Of a DNA stretch of 64,000 nucleotides, positions 19,004 to 28,881 are shown one piece after another. The stretch covers positions 496,001-560,000 of the forward strand of contig NZ_PYSY02000001.1 in assembly GCF_003049685.1 (NCBI RefSeq), in the 5' to 3' direction. Under the pieces are notes generated by a model. It did no database searches, was not told the origin of the DNA, and saw only the letters and a list, made by a program, of their open reading frames with translations. The first letter of the stretch is position 1; each line of letters begins with the position of its first letter. This stretch comes from Brucella pituitosa (GTDB lineage: Bacteria; Pseudomonadota; Alphaproteobacteria; Rhizobiales; Rhizobiaceae). The translations under genes were made by a program, and so were the position numbers.

Positions 19004-22000
19004 ATAGATTCTTCGTCGACCGCCCGGTTTTCGCGGCGGTTATCTCTATCGTCATTGTGCTGGCAGGCCTCATCTCGATGCGGATCCTGCCTATCGCACA
19101 ATATCCTGAGCTGACGCCGCCACAGGTGGTCGTCAGTGCGACCTATCCGGGCGCAAGCGCGGAAACGGTGACGCAGACCGTTGCGGCGCCGCTTGAGCAG
19201 CAGATCAATGGCGTCGAGAACATGCTCTATATGCAGTCCTCGAGCCTTGGCAGCGGCACCATGCAGCTGACCGTGACCTTTGCTCTGGGTACCGATCCGG
19301 ATCAGGCGACCATCAACGTTAACAACCGTGTGCAGCGTGCGACTTCATCCCTGCCGCAGGAAGTGCAGCGTCTCGGCGTTACCGTCGACAAACGTTCGAG
19401 CACGATTCTCGGCATGGTGGCGATGTTCTCGACCACCGACCGTTACGACCGTACTTATGTCGGTAACTATGCGCTTCTGAACGTCATTGACGATCTCAAG
19501 CGTCTTACGGGCGTGGGTGACGTTCAGCTTCTCGGCAATATCGATTATTCGATGCGTGTCTGGCTGCGTCCTGATAAGCTTGCACAATATAATCTGACGC
19601 CTTCGGACGTTCAGACGGCTATTCAGGAGCAGAACGCACAGTTTGCAGCGGGTCGTTTTGGCGATCAGCCTGACCCGCAGGCGGGACCATTCACCTATAC
19701 TGCGACAACGCAGGGCCGTCTGCCAGATGCATCGGCATTCGAGAATATCATTCTGCGTTCTGACAAGAATGCTGCAACGCTTCGGCTCAAGGATGTCGCG
19801 CGCGTAGAACTGGGGACAGAGAGCTATCTCGTCGACAGTGCTCTCAATGGCACACCCGCGGTTCCGATTGCGATCTATCTGCAGCCGGGTGCCAACGCGC
19901 TCAATACGATGGAACTCATTCAGAACCGCATGGCGGAGTTGAAGACGAGCTTCCCTGAAGGCATCGACTATTCGGTTCCATTCGATACGACCAAGTTCAT
20001 TAAGGTCTCCGTCGAGGAAGTGGTCCATACTTTCATCGAGGCGATTATCCTCGTGGTTCTGGTGGTCTTTATCTTCCTTCAGAACTGGCGTGCGACACTG
20101 ATCCCGGTTATCGCGGTTCCAATCTCGATCATCGGTACATTTGCGGGCATGTATGTGCTTGGCTTCTCCATTAACCTGCTGACATTGTTCGGTCTGGTTC
20201 TCGCCATCGGTATCGTCGTGGACGACGCCATCGTGGTGCTGGAAAACGTCGAACGTATCATGACGACGGAAAAACTGCCGCCGCGTGAAGCTGCCATCAA
20301 GGCAATGAGCGAGGTGACGGGGCCTGTTATCGCGATTGTTCTCGTGCTTTGCGCCGTGTTTATTCCGGTCGCCTTCATGGGCGGTCTGGTCGGCGAAATG
20401 TATAAGCAGTTCGCTGTTACGATCGCGATTTCGGTGACGATTTCCGGTATTGTGGCTTTGACGCTCACACCTGCATTGTGCGCGCTGATCCTTAAGCCAG
20501 GCCATCATGAGCCTATGCTGCCGTTCCGCATCTTCAATCGCTTCTTTGATCGTTTGACGCGCGGCTATACCAGTGGTGTGCGCTTCTTCCTGAAACGTGC
20601 TTCCATCGGTTTGCTTATTTTCGCAGGTCTGTTGGGCGCTACATATTATCTCTTTGAGAAAGTGCCGAGCTCGCTTCTGCCGGATGAAGATCAGGGCTTC
20701 CTGTTCAGTGTGGCCATCCTGCCGCCAGCGGCATCGCTGGAACGCACGACGGCAGTTCTTCATGAGGCCAGCAGCAATATTCGCAAGCATCCTGCTGTCG
20801 AAAGCGTGTTTGAAGTCTCCGGCTTCGATCTGCTCTCGGGTGGTCTGAAGACCAGTGCCGGTACGATGTTCATCATGCTCAAGGACTGGAAAGAACGCAC
20901 GACACCTGATGTCGATGCGCGTAATCTGCCCGGTGCTATCATGGGTATGAATGCGGGCATTCAGGACGGTCTGGTTCTGGCATTCAATCCACCTCCGATC
21001 ATGGGACTGAGCACGACGGGCGGTTTTGAACTCTACGTACAGGATCGTACGGGTGGTGGTGTTGAATCGCTGACCAATGCGACCAAGCTTTTGACAGACG
21101 CCGCAGCCAAGCGCCCGGAACTGACAGGCGTACGTACAACATTCGATCCGAATGTGCCGCAATATGACATTCAGCTCGACCGCGAAAAAGCCAAGGCGAT
21201 GGGTGTGCCGATCAACTCGGTATTCACCGCGATGCAGGCGACCTTCGGTAGCGTTTATGTCAACGACTTTACGCTTTATGGCCGAAACTATCAGGTCAAC
21301 TTGCAGTCGGAGGCTGAGTTCCGCCGTGATCCGAGCGATTTGAAGCATGTGTTTGTGCGCGCCGACTCTGGCAGCATGATCCCGCTCAGCGCATTGGTGA
21401 CGGTAAAGCGCGTCGTCGGTCCTGATCAGCTCGAACGATTCAATGCGTTCAATGCTGCAAAGGTCACCGGTAATCCAGCGCCGGGTTACACGTCAGGTGA
21501 CTCTATCAAGGCGATGCAGGAAGTTGCGGCTGAAGTGCTTCCGCAGGGTTACCAGATTGCCTGGACGGGCTCTGCCTATCAGGAAGTCTCGACGAGCGGC
21601 AGTGGCAATCAGGCTATGATCTTCGGTTTGATCATGGTGTTTCTGATCCTCGCCGCCCAGTATGAGCGCTGGAGCCTTCCGCTGGCGGTTATTACAGCTG
21701 TGCCCTTCGCTATCTTCGGTGCGCTTCTTGCGACCGATCTGCGTGGTCTTACCAATGACGTTTACTTCCAGATTGGTATGGTGACGCTGATAGGTCTTGC
21801 GGCGAAAAACGCGATCCTGATCGTGGAGTTCGCGGTATTGCAACGTGAAGAGGGCAAGTCGGCTATTGAGGCTGCTGCTGAAGCTGCGCGTCTGCGTTTC
21901 CGCCCGATTGTGATGACGTCGCTGGCGTTCATCCTTGGTGTGGTTCCGCTGGCAATCAGCTCGGGCGCAGGCTCGGCAAGCCGTCACTCGATCGGTACAG

Positions 22001-22167
22001 GCGTTATCGGTGGTATGTTGGCTGCGACCTTTATCGCAACCTTCTTCATCCCGATGTTCTACAGCCTGATCGCTCGCAAGCCGCCTAAGAAGCGTCCCGA
22101 CGATGTGGCTGCCACCCCAGCTCCGGCGCAGACTGCTCCGGACGAGGGAAATGGCCCTGCTCACTGA
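19000..22167 (+). CDS. bepE: RND multidrug efflux permease BepE
   Basis: A 1055-residue inner-membrane proton-drug antiporter of the HAE1/AcrB family, typical length, with twelve predicted membrane segments and two large periplasmic loops. The start [16 protein letters not shown] and the proton-relay pair in [17 protein letters not shown] are diagnostic, and the second-half helix [14 protein letters not shown] is as in AcrB. It is coupled to bepD by a 4-bp overlap. No outer-membrane channel gene follows, so the pump presumably uses a TolC-type protein encoded elsewhere (BepC in Brucella). Confidence 0.95.
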   Translation: MNRFFVDRPVFAAVISIVIVLAGLISMRILPIAQYPELTPPQVVVSATYPGASAETVTQTVAAPLEQQINGVENMLYMQSSSLGSGTMQLTVTFALGTDPDQATINVNNRVQRATSSLPQEVQRLGVTVDKRSSTILGMVAMFSTTDRYDRTYVGNYALLNVIDDLKRLTGVGDVQLLGNIDYSMRVWLRPDKLAQYNLTPSDVQTAIQEQNAQFAAGRFGDQPDPQAGPFTYTATTQGRLPDASAFENIILRSDKNAATLRLKDVARVELGTESYLVDSALNGTPAVPIAIYLQPGANALNTMELIQNRMAELKTSFPEGIDYSVPFDTTKFIKVSVEEVVHTFIEAIILVVLVVFIFLQNWRATLIPVIAVPISIIGTFAGMYVLGFSINLLTLFGLVLAIGIVVDDAIVVLENVERIMTTEKLPPREAAIKAMSEVTGPVIAIVLVLCAVFIPVAFMGGLVGEMYKQFAVTIAISVTISGIVALTLTPALCALILKPGHHEPMLPFRIFNRFFDRLTRGYTSGVRFFLKRASIGLLIFAGLLGATYYLFEKVPSSLLPDEDQGFLFSVAILPPAASLERTTAVLHEASSNIRKHPAVESVFEVSGFDLLSGGLKTSAGTMFIMLKDWKERTTPDVDARNLPGAIMGMNAGIQDGLVLAFNPPPIMGLSTTGGFELYVQDRTGGGVESLTNATKLLTDAAAKRPELTGVRTTFDPNVPQYDIQLDREKAKAMGVPINSVFTAMQATFGSVYVNDFTLYGRNYQVNLQSEAEFRRDPSDLKHVFVRADSGSMIPLSALVTVKRVVGPDQLERFNAFNAAKVTGNPAPGYTSGDSIKAMQEVAAEVLPQGYQIAWTGSAYQEVSTSGSGNQAMIFGLIMVFLILAAQYERWSLPLAVITAVPFAIFGALLATDLRGLTNDVYFQIGMVTLIGLAAKNAILIVEFAVLQREEGKSAIEAAAEAARLRFRPIVMTSLAFILGVVPLAISSGAGSASRHSIGTGVIGGMLAATFIATFFIPMFYSLIARKPPKKRPDDVAATPAPAQTAPDEGNGPAH

Positions 22168-22199
22168 TCCGGTGTCCTCGCGCAGCCTATAAGAGTAAT

Positions 22200-22219
22200 G
22201 TGCGCCCTATCGGGCGCAC
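22200..22219 (+). terminator. Hairpin after bepE
   Basis: Arms GTGCGCCC and GGGCGCAC around TATC, 32 bp after the bepE stop. There is no T-run, so it may act as a 3' stabiliser or a weak terminator. Confidence 0.45.
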
Positions 22220-22228
22220 AAAGGCCGC

Positions 22229-22296
22229 TCTAACCGTTTGTTCTAACGCGTATCTTTTCCGAAAACCGTTTCACACTTTTCGGGATGCGCTCTAAG
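22229..22296. repeat. Bru-RS/RIME-like palindromic repeat, half copy (module A)
   Basis: Contains CCGAAAACCGTTTCACAC and TTTTCGGGATGCGCTCTAA, matching the right half of the full copy at 52982-53086. It lies between bepE and a terminator. Confidence 0.85.
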
Positions 22297-22355
22297 CTGG
22301 TCACGCTTAAGGAATTATGCAGTAGGCTGTGTGTGGCGCTCAGGACCGAAAAAGG

Positions 22356-22382
22356 AAAACCCGCCAATTGGCGGGCTTTTTG
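22356..22382 (+). terminator. Intrinsic terminator downstream of the bepE repeat
   Basis: CCCGCC, loop AATT, GGCGGG, followed by CTTTTTG and preceded by AAAA, so it could work in both directions. Probably ends bepDE read-through. Bases 22383-22555 beyond it hold nothing I can support. Confidence 0.75.
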
Positions 22383-22555
22383 TTAAACTGCAGACAACAT
22401 GCGATGGATTTAATGACACCTGCACATGTTGGGTCATATTTATGAGCAAGCCTCCCCAGGCGCCGCTCGCGCCTTCTCGTCACGCTCTCCATACACTCAC
22501 ATCAACGACCGTTGCTTGACGTCTCGGCAATATACAGCGAGATCGCCTGACTTTT

Positions 22556-22720
22556 CTAGAAATGCGTCATTATGCTTTGAGCGATTGCCCAAAGAATGAT
22601 TGCCGCAGGAACTGTCAGGCACGCCAGAAAGATACCGAAGAACACGTAGGTTGCTTCATTCGGTGACCTTTGGGTCTGTGCAGGAGTCTTGTGCCAATGA
22701 GTGCTAATGCCTTGGTACAT
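22556..22720 (-). CDS. Small single-span membrane protein, 54 residues
   Basis: A short reading frame starting at ATG 22720 and ending at TAG 22556-22558. It has a strong ribosome site (AAGGAGGA, about 7 nt spacing) and a good promoter immediately upstream. The polar N-terminus (MYQGISTHWHKTPAQTQ) is followed by one long hydrophobic stretch, about residues 24-49 (ATYVFFGIFLACLTVPAAII and on), and ends in MTHF. The layout recalls small single-helix subunits such as NapE, but I do not recognise the family and there are no nap genes here. Confidence 0.72.
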   Translation of the reverse strand: MYQGISTHWHKTPAQTQRSPNEATYVFFGIFLACLTVPAAIILWAIAQSIMTHF

Positions 22721-22748
22721 GTATAATTCCTCCTTCTCCTCGATTTTG

Positions 22749-22776
22749 ATTATCGATTAAAAGAAGAAATCTTCAA
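22749..22776 (-). promoter_or_regulatory. Promoter of the 54-residue membrane protein gene
   Basis: On the minus strand TTGAAG (22776-22771), a 16-nt spacer and GATAAT (22754-22749). Transcription would begin about 20 nt before the ATG, just enough for the ribosome site. Confidence 0.6.
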
Positions 22777-22904
22777 GCTCAAATAAACGGCTGGATTTAT
22801 TGACGAAATATGATAAAAGCGACACGAAAGTTACGAGGGTGCGAGCGTAAGTGCACCGAATATTTTCAACAAATCCCACACAATATTCTGATTTCAAATA
22901 ATTT

Positions 22905-22923
22905 TACTTACGTACTGTAAGTA
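22905..22923. promoter_or_regulatory. Orphan 19-bp palindrome (operator-like)
   Basis: TACTTAC, GTACT, GTAAGTA: perfect 7-bp arms with a 5-bp centre, the form of a TetR- or MarR-type operator. It lies in the 423-bp gap 22721-23143, about 185 bp upstream of the small membrane gene. Apart from this site and the small-gene promoter I see no gene or RNA in that gap, which is AT-richer than the surroundings. Confidence 0.4.
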
Positions 22924-23143
22924 TCGAATAATCGGAAGTTTCAAAAATCACTGAAAACTCAGTTTGTGGCGCACGCTTTGGTGCGACAAAATGGCACGAA
23001 ATTGGCTCGTGTTCGAACAGGCTTGGCTTTGGCAATGGCGCATTTCCGGATCAATCAGCTTAATTTAAGTTAGCTGCTGAACGGCGCATTCGGCGCGTGT
23101 CGGGGAGAGCGGTTCCAATTAAGCCCGAGCTGTTGAGACTGCT

Positions 23144-23989
23144 CTAATAAAAGCTGTTCGGAAAATAGCGCAGATAAAGCTCTGTGAGTTTTCCCTGCTG
23201 TTGCAGTGATTGAAGTGCGCTGTTGAAAGCGCTCGCTAGCGCTGCATTTTTAGGTGCTACAGCTATACTTAAACCGGGGCCAAGGTATTGCGGCGCAAGA
23301 TAAGGCCCATCGACAAAGCTGCAGCAATCATTGGCCTGATCACTCTCCAGCCAGAACGATAGAGCCATTCCGTCATCGAATGCTGCATCCACTTCGCTTT
23401 TTTGCAATGCGGTCAGTAGTGCTGCGCGATCGGGATAAGGTTTGGCGAGGGCTTGCGGGAAATAAGCTTTTAGAAGCTGCTCGTGTGCCGTTCCTGCAAT
23501 GACGCCGACATTCTTGCCGCGTACAGCGATAGAAGCGGGCTCAGAGAAACGGTTTGCTTTCATTGTAGCGAAGCGGGCAGGAAGACGCATATAAGCGCGG
23601 GTGAAGACAAATTTCTCGCGGTTTTGTGGATTGGCACTGAAGCCTGCAATGATGGCGTCGGCATCTCCGCTTTCAAGCCTGGCTTCAAGCTCGTTCCAAG
23701 GCACAGCTTCAATCTGGCAGATGTCACTCAATCCCATCTGATTGCAAAGCGCTTTGGCGAGATCAACATTATAACCGGAAAGCTGCCCAGCCTCGTTCAG
23801 TGCATTAAAGGGTGGAAAGTCGAGCGTCGTTACAAAGCGAAGCCTGCTGAGGCCCTGGAGAGACGGCAACGCCAGCCTTTCCTTCTGATTGAAGAAGTCA
23901 GGTGCCTTGGGTGCGGATTGTGCGTCGGCGGGAAGGCTGTTCAAAAGCCAACAAGCTGCAACCGCTATGCTCAAAAGGTGCCGTTTCAT
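23144..23989 (-). CDS. Periplasmic amino-acid-type substrate-binding protein
   Basis: A 281-residue solute-binding protein of family 3 (polar amino acid type). A signal peptide covers about residues 1-23 (SIAVAACWLLNSLPADAQ). The family-3 pattern is clear: LRFVTTLDFPPFNALNEAG, then GYNVDLAKALC and VDAAFDDGMALSFWL. It stands alone, without permease or ATPase genes, so it may serve a transporter encoded elsewhere or act as a sensor. Confidence 0.85.
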   Translation of the reverse strand: MKRHLLSIAVAACWLLNSLPADAQSAPKAPDFFNQKERLALPSLQGLSRLRFVTTLDFPPFNALNEAGQLSGYNVDLAKALCNQMGLSDICQIEAVPWNELEARLESGDADAIIAGFSANPQNREKFVFTRAYMRLPARFATMKANRFSEPASIAVRGKNVGVIAGTAHEQLLKAYFPQALAKPYPDRAALLTALQKSEVDAAFDDGMALSFWLESDQANDCCSFVDGPYLAPQYLGPGLSIAVAPKNAALASAFNSALQSLQQQGKLTELYLRYFPNSFY

Positions 23990-24270
23990 CGGTGCTTTGT
24001 CTAAGCAATATCTTATAATTTCACGTTAATAGAGCCTGTGTGGGAAAATATGCAATGATTTTGAATGGGTTGGCCCAACAGGACGTAAAAATAAAATAAC
24101 TTCTATTTGAAGTGAATAATTCTGTTTCTATTTTAAATAGAATGAAATAAATATCTATATGTGGGATTATTTAATAAATACATAAATTAGCATTGTAAAT
24201 AAACCACATCATGAATTGAATTTAATATTAGTAATAATTGAAAATAATCCAGTAGTAGTGCGGGGGTACT

Positions 24271-26166
24271 ATGAGTAATGGATCGATTGCGTTCGATCTG
24301 GGGATATGCACTGCCATATCCGCCAGATTGGAGCGCCGTGGCGTGCCGCGTGATTGCCTGAAGCAGGCATATGAAGCGGCTATCATAAACGGGACAAGTT
24401 TCTGCGATGAAGTTGCACATCAGCAGGGTGTTTCAGAAGCACTGCTTTTCGAAGCGATAGCCGATTATCTTGAACTGACATTTACAGAAGAGGTTCTATC
24501 GTCCCGGGTCTTTGTCACGGGCGAAGAGACATCGGCCATTTTCACTGAGCCTGGCCAGTTGATGGTGCTCGGCCGAGACGGCACTTCCTATCTTTATCTG
24601 GCACCAACTGAAAATCGCATCGCGAAATTGCGGGATCATATTTGTCAGTCGCCGGACCTGCGGGATCGGATCAGGATTTGCACGCCCTCATTCATAAAGA
24701 GAATTTTGCGGCAGCGTCATCAGAAAGATCTCATTGCGCGAGCGCATGCGATGACGCCGCAGCTTTTTTCTGCGTCCCGTGTTCTTGAGACACCTCAGGC
24801 ATTCATCATAGCGATGGGGCTCTATGCATTTATCGCCAGTATCGTGAACTGGCCGACAGAAACCATTCTGGCCTTACATGTGTGTCTGACATTGTTCTTT
24901 TTCGGTTGTGTGCTTATTCGTCTTTTTGCAGCCATTGGCAGCCGACGTTTGCGTTTTCCCGAGATTATGTCTTTCAAGCGACGTGACTTGCCAGTCTACT
25001 CAGTTCTGGTGCCTCTCTATCGCGAGCAGGCCGTGGTCGGGCAGTTGCTGGCCTCGCTTGAGCGGCTCAACTGGCCGCGCAGCAAGCTGGATATCAAGCT
25101 TGTGTGTGAGAAAGACGATTTCGATACGATTGCTGAGATCAGAGGAAGGACGCTGCCTTCCAATTATGAACTGGTTCTCGTGCCCTCGGGCGGGCCGCGC
25201 ACCAAGCCTAAGGCATTGAACTACGCGCTTCAGTTTGCGCGCGGAGAAATAGTTGCGGTTTTTGACGCAGAGGACCGCCCGCATCCTGACCAGTTGCTTG
25301 AGGCATGGCAGGCATTTCAGCGGGGAGGCAAGCAACTCGCTTGCGTTCAGGCACCGCTCATTATTGGAAATTTTCGGCAGAATTTGCTCACGCGTATGTT
25401 CGCATTCGAATATGCGACCCTGTTCCGGGGCCTGCTGCCATGGCTCGCCTCGCAGGGGCTTGTCATTCCGTTAGGCGGCACCTCCAATCATTTTCGCCGC
25501 TCCTGTCTCGATCAGGTTGGCGGATGGGACGCGTATAATGTGACGGAGGATGCCGATCTTGGTATGCGGCTCGCCCGCTTTGGCTATGGCATTGATGTTA
25601 TCACCCGCGGCACGGTTGAGGATGCGCCGGTGGATTATTCCGTCTGGCACAAACAGCGGACGCGCTGGATCAAGGGGTGGATGCAGACGTGGCTTGTGCA
25701 TGGCCGAAACCCCTACATGACCTGGCGTGAGCTCGGCTGGTGGCGGTTCGTGGTCAACCAGATTTATACGCTCGGTATTATCGGTTCAGCGCTTTTGCAT
25801 CCATTCATGCTTATGACGGTGGCTGTACTTGTCGCTATGATGCTCGTCGGACCGCTTGGCTCGGAAAATCTGTGGCTGTTGCGCATTGATCTCGTCAATA
25901 TCATGCTGGCTTATCTGAGCTTTTACGTGCTTGGTTCCAAAACGATGGAACCGACGGAACTGGGTGGTTACGCTTATATTCTGGCTATTCCTGCCTATTG
26001 GGTCCTGATCTCCATTTCAGCCTGGCGTGCGCTTTGGCAGCTGGTGCGAAAGCCGCATCTCTGGGAGAAAACTCCGCACCAGCCAAGTGTGTTCTATTTG
26101 TTGGAGGATGAAGGGGTGGGTGTTTTAGATGCGAGGAACTCGGCCCCACGCCCGATAATGGATTGA
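24271..26166 (+). CDS. Membrane glycosyltransferase family 2 with N-terminal GspE/MshEN-like domain
   Basis: A 631-residue processive-type GT2 enzyme. Residues about 15-130 resemble the N-terminal domain of type II secretion ATPases. Two hydrophobic segments follow (about 170-215), then the catalytic domain with [16 protein letters not shown], the acidic pair in [21 protein letters not shown] and the QxxRW signature in [10 protein letters not shown], and finally several membrane spans (about 490-600). The closest family I can name is the XagB-like rhizobial enzymes for surface polysaccharide. The upstream 280 bp (23990-24270) are strikingly AT-rich and contain no gene. The 3' end overlaps ppk2 by 73 bp tail to tail. 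Confidence 0.85.
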   Translation: MSNGSIAFDLGICTAISARLERRGVPRDCLKQAYEAAIINGTSFCDEVAHQQGVSEALLFEAIADYLELTFTEEVLSSRVFVTGEETSAIFTEPGQLMVLGRDGTSYLYLAPTENRIAKLRDHICQSPDLRDRIRICTPSFIKRILRQRHQKDLIARAHAMTPQLFSASRVLETPQAFIIAMGLYAFIASIVNWPTETILALHVCLTLFFFGCVLIRLFAAIGSRRLRFPEIMSFKRRDLPVYSVLVPLYREQAVVGQLLASLERLNWPRSKLDIKLVCEKDDFDTIAEIRGRTLPSNYELVLVPSGGPRTKPKALNYALQFARGEIVAVFDAEDRPHPDQLLEAWQAFQRGGKQLACVQAPLIIGNFRQNLLTRMFAFEYATLFRGLLPWLASQGLVIPLGGTSNHFRRSCLDQVGGWDAYNVTEDADLGMRLARFGYGIDVITRGTVEDAPVDYSVWHKQRTRWIKGWMQTWLVHGRNPYMTWRELGWWRFVVNQIYTLGIIGSALLHPFMLMTVAVLVAMMLVGPLGSENLWLLRIDLVNIMLAYLSFYVLGSKTMEPTELGGYAYILAIPAYWVLISISAWRALWQLVRKPHLWEKTPHQPSVFYLLEDEGVGVLDARNSAPRPIMD

Positions 26167-27053
26167 TCTTCGGGGCCAATGGCTTCCAGATCACGTCCTT
26201 CATAGGGCAAGCTCAGCAAAACGCGCCGGATTGCAGCAAGTCTGGCGCGTCGCTTGTCATTGGAGCGGATGATTGTCCATGGCGCATAGCCTGTATCAGT
26301 GCGTTCCAGCATTGTATGCAAAGCAGTGGAATAATCGTCCCAGCGTGAAATGCCTGCCACATCCATGGGCGAGAACTTCCAGTTCTTGAGCGGGCTGTGG
26401 CGGCGTTCATGGAAGCGTTTGAGCTGCATTTCCTGACCAATATCGAGCCAGAACTTAAACAGGTGAATGCCATCAGTGACAATCATTCGCTCGAAATCCG
26501 GGGTTTCCGTCAGGAATGTCTCAATTTGCTCTGGCGTGCAGAATTGCATGACGCGCTCAACACCGGCACGGTTATACCAGGAGCGGTCGAAGGTGACGAA
26601 TTCGCCGGTCGTTGGGAAAAGCTGCACATAGCGCTGGAAATACCATTGGCCACGTTCGGTTTCAGTTGGCTTGGGCAGCGCGACGTTGCGTGCAGTACGT
26701 GGGTTCATGAATTGACGGATTGTGAAGATCGTACCGCCTTTGCCGGCGGCATCGCGTCCTTCAAACACTGAAATTACGCGCCCACCTGTGCTTTGCAACC
26801 AGTACTGCATCTTGACGAGTTCGATCTGAAGACGCTCCAGCGTTTCCTCATATTCCTTCGTTTTCATCTTTTCAGCATAGGGATAGCCGCCGGACTGCAG
26901 AGCCCGGTCATCTATCCAATCTGGAAGCTTCGGATCATTGATATCGAACTTGTGGGTATCGCCATCGATTTTGATCTTCAAGGGCTTGTCAGTGGATTTC
27001 GAATTGTCCTTTTCTGTTTTCTTTTTGTTAGCTGTCTTTGAACTGTCACCCAC
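26094..27053 (-). CDS. ppk2: Polyphosphate kinase 2 (PPK2 family)
   Basis: A 319-residue kinase using polyphosphate to phosphorylate nucleoside diphosphates (or the reverse). Walker A is [10 protein letters not shown] (residues 99-108), Walker B is [14 protein letters not shown], and the family motif [19 protein letters not shown] is present. I choose GTG 27053 because AAGGAG lies 6 nt upstream; an in-frame ATG at 27101 has no ribosome site. The N-terminal 25 residues are Lys/Ser/Asp-rich and probably disordered. The 3' end overlaps the convergent GT2 gene. Confidence 0.92.
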   Translation of the reverse strand: MGDSSKTANKKKTEKDNSKSTDKPLKIKIDGDTHKFDINDPKLPDWIDDRALQSGGYPYAEKMKTKEYEETLERLQIELVKMQYWLQSTGGRVISVFEGRDAAGKGGTIFTIRQFMNPRTARNVALPKPTETERGQWYFQRYVQLFPTTGEFVTFDRSWYNRAGVERVMQFCTPEQIETFLTETPDFERMIVTDGIHLFKFWLDIGQEMQLKRFHERRHSPLKNWKFSPMDVAGISRWDDYSTALHTMLERTDTGYAPWTIIRSNDKRRARLAAIRRVLLSLPYEGRDLEAIGPEDQSIIGRGAEFLASKTPTPSSSNK

Positions 27054-27177
27054 GGCAAGCTCCTTTGGTTTATAGAGAGGCACGCTACGAAAAGTGCCCA
27101 TATCGCATTATGCATGATATGGGCTGTTTATAAGCCGCGTAAAGGATCGCTTACTCGCTTTTGGGACAATGACTTGG

Positions 27178-27284
27178 CTAAAGCATGTCACGGAAAAATG
27201 GGGGGCCGGTTCTTCGTTAACGACGTGCGTGAAAACAAATAGTTAGAGCGCCGATCTGATTCAATCAGATCGAAACGCGTTCCA
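27178..27284. repeat. Bru-RS/RIME-like palindromic repeat, diverged full copy
   Basis: Module A is diverged (TAAAGCATGTCACGG to GTGCGTGAAAACAAATAG). Module B is clear: GCGCCGATCTGATT and AATCAGATCGAAACGCG form a hairpin. It lies between divergent ppk2 and phoR. Confidence 0.8.
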
Positions 27285-27326
27285 GGGTAAATTGCTTGCG
27301 CGGTGCAATAAGTGAGAGATGTCAGA

Positions 27327-28616
27327 ATGAGTGAAAACAGCAACCAGCCTTCGCCCGGTTCCGAGCCAGAGGAACCCCTCTTCGCTCCGCTTCTCAGGGT
27401 CAAAGGCGTGCTCATTGCCAGCATAGTACTGGTAGTCTGCATCATGGTGCTGGAATTGCCGTTATGGTTCCGTATCGCTTTGATGGTTCTGATCATCATA
27501 GGGGCTATCTGGGTTGCCAGTGCGACGCGCGAAGATGCCATCGAGGATAAGCCGCAGGGCGTGCATTCAACCAATGAAATGGCTGATGTTTCGGGCGAAC
27601 GGCTGGCAGAGCTGTTAACCGATCCGATGATCGTTTTCGATCAGCGTGGAACTGTGCTTTTTACCAATGCCGCCGCTCTTGATGCATTTCAATCTCTTGA
27701 AAAGGACACGGGCCTTTATCTGCGTTTTCGTGCGCCGGAAATGCATGCGCTCATCCAGGGGGTGATTGCAGACGGCGAACCGCGCAGCATCGACTATTTT
27801 GAGCGCGTGCCGATTGATCGCTGGTATAAGGCGATGGTCAAGGCGCTGCGTGATGCTGACGGCAAGCCAGAGCTGTTTGTTCTTCTTTTCCGCGATCAGA
27901 GCGAAACACGGCGCATTGACCGTATGCGTTCGGACTTCATTGCCAATGCCAGTCACGAACTGCGCACCCCGCTTGCCTCACTGCTGGGCTTTATCGAAAC
28001 GCTGCAGGGACCTGCGCGCAACGATGCAGCAGCGCGTGACAGGTTTCTCGTCATCATGCAGAAACAGGCTGAGCGCATGTCGCGCCTGATAGATGATCTC
28101 CTGTCGTTGTCACGCCTTGAAATGCGTGCCCATCTGGCTGTGAATGAATGCGTGGATATGACGGCTGTGCTCAATCATGTGGCAGATACGCTAAGCCCGC
28201 TGGCCGCGGGGTTGGATGTCACGATTGAACGCCATTTGCCGGATCATCCGGTCAACGTGACGGGGACGCGCGATGAACTGATTCAGGTGTTCCAGAATCT
28301 GGTTGAGAATGCCTGTAAATATGGGCAGGGCGGTAAGCGCGTTATTCTGAAATTGGACGAAGAGAACAATGGCGGTGCATCCGAGGCTGTGGCTTCCATA
28401 CAGGATTTTGGTCCGGGTATTGCCGCTGAACATCTGCCACGTCTCACAGAGCGCTTCTATCGTATCGATGTTGAAACCAGCCGTGCGCAAAAGGGAACAG
28501 GGTTGGGGCTTGCGATCGTCAAGCACATTCTGGCGCGCCATCGCGGGCGACTGGTTGTGCGTTCGCAGCTGGGCGAAGGTTCAACCTTTCTGGTGCGCCT
28601 GCCCAAGCGGGCTTGA
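27327..28616 (+). CDS. phoR: Phosphate-regulon-type sensor histidine kinase PhoR
   Basis: A 429-residue membrane sensor kinase. Two adjacent hydrophobic segments (about residues 25-70) precede a PAS-like domain (SGERLAELLTDPMIVFDQRG and on), the HisKA box FIANASHELRTPLASLLGF with the phospho-His, and an HATPase domain with QNLVENACKYG, FGPGI and GTGLGLAIVKHIL. The domain order matches PhoR. ATG 27327 is preferred to a GTG 15 bp earlier. No phoB, phoU or pst genes are adjacent, so the pairing with PhoB is by homology only. Confidence 0.85.
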   Translation: MSENSNQPSPGSEPEEPLFAPLLRVKGVLIASIVLVVCIMVLELPLWFRIALMVLIIIGAIWVASATREDAIEDKPQGVHSTNEMADVSGERLAELLTDPMIVFDQRGTVLFTNAAALDAFQSLEKDTGLYLRFRAPEMHALIQGVIADGEPRSIDYFERVPIDRWYKAMVKALRDADGKPELFVLLFRDQSETRRIDRMRSDFIANASHELRTPLASLLGFIETLQGPARNDAAARDRFLVIMQKQAERMSRLIDDLLSLSRLEMRAHLAVNECVDMTAVLNHVADTLSPLAAGLDVTIERHLPDHPVNVTGTRDELIQVFQNLVENACKYGQGGKRVILKLDEENNGGASEAVASIQDFGPGIAAEHLPRLTERFYRIDVETSRAQKGTGLGLAIVKHILARHRGRLVVRSQLGEGSTFLVRLPKRA

Positions 28617-28719
28617 GTTAGAGCATTTCCAGCAAAAGTGCGAAGCGGTTTTGCGCAGGATAATGCGACGAAACAAATACTTAGAGCACCGATCTGTTTC
28701 CATCGGATCGGTGCTCTAA
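28617..28719. repeat. Bru-RS/RIME-like palindromic repeat, full copy
   Basis: Begins TTAGAGCATTTCCAGC two bases after the phoR stop and ends with a perfect 14-bp inverted repeat: TTAGAGCACCGATC (28681-28694) and GATCGGTGCTCTAA (28706-28719). A degenerate second half copy continues to about 28800. Confidence 0.88.
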
Positions 28720-28822
28720 GAGATCATCCCGGAACGATTTCGGGGTGGGTCAGATCGGCGCGCTCGTTATTTGTTTTTACACTCTTTGGGATGTGCTCGA
28801 AGAACAAGACTGCTGCAAACGA

Positions 28823-28853
28823 AAGCCCCGGCAGCGTTTCCGCTCCGGGGCTT
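28823..28853. terminator. Hairpin between phoR and gcrA
   Basis: Arms AAGCCCCGG and CCGGGGCTT around a 13-nt loop, then AGATTTTTG on the plus strand, 29 bp from the gcrA stop. May terminate either convergent gene. Confidence 0.55.
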
Positions 28854-28881
28854 AGATTTTTGCGATTTGGCTTATCGTCGT

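Noticed and set aside
19345-21348. Open frame of 667 codons on the minus strand across bepE
   Set aside because: It is exactly antisense to the well-supported RND pump gene. High GC at third codon positions leaves long antisense frames open; the translation is Arg/His-rich with no domain.
22331-22519. Short frame on the plus strand after bepE
   Set aside because: It crosses the terminator at 22356-22382, has no ribosome site and has low-complexity composition.
22556-22720. Identification of the 54-residue membrane protein as NapE
   Set aside because: Only the size and single helix fit. The NapE-conserved residues around the helix are absent and no nitrate reductase genes are nearby.
22966-23073. 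36-codon frame from GTG in the AT-rich gap
   Set aside because: No ribosome site or promoter and no protein-like pattern.
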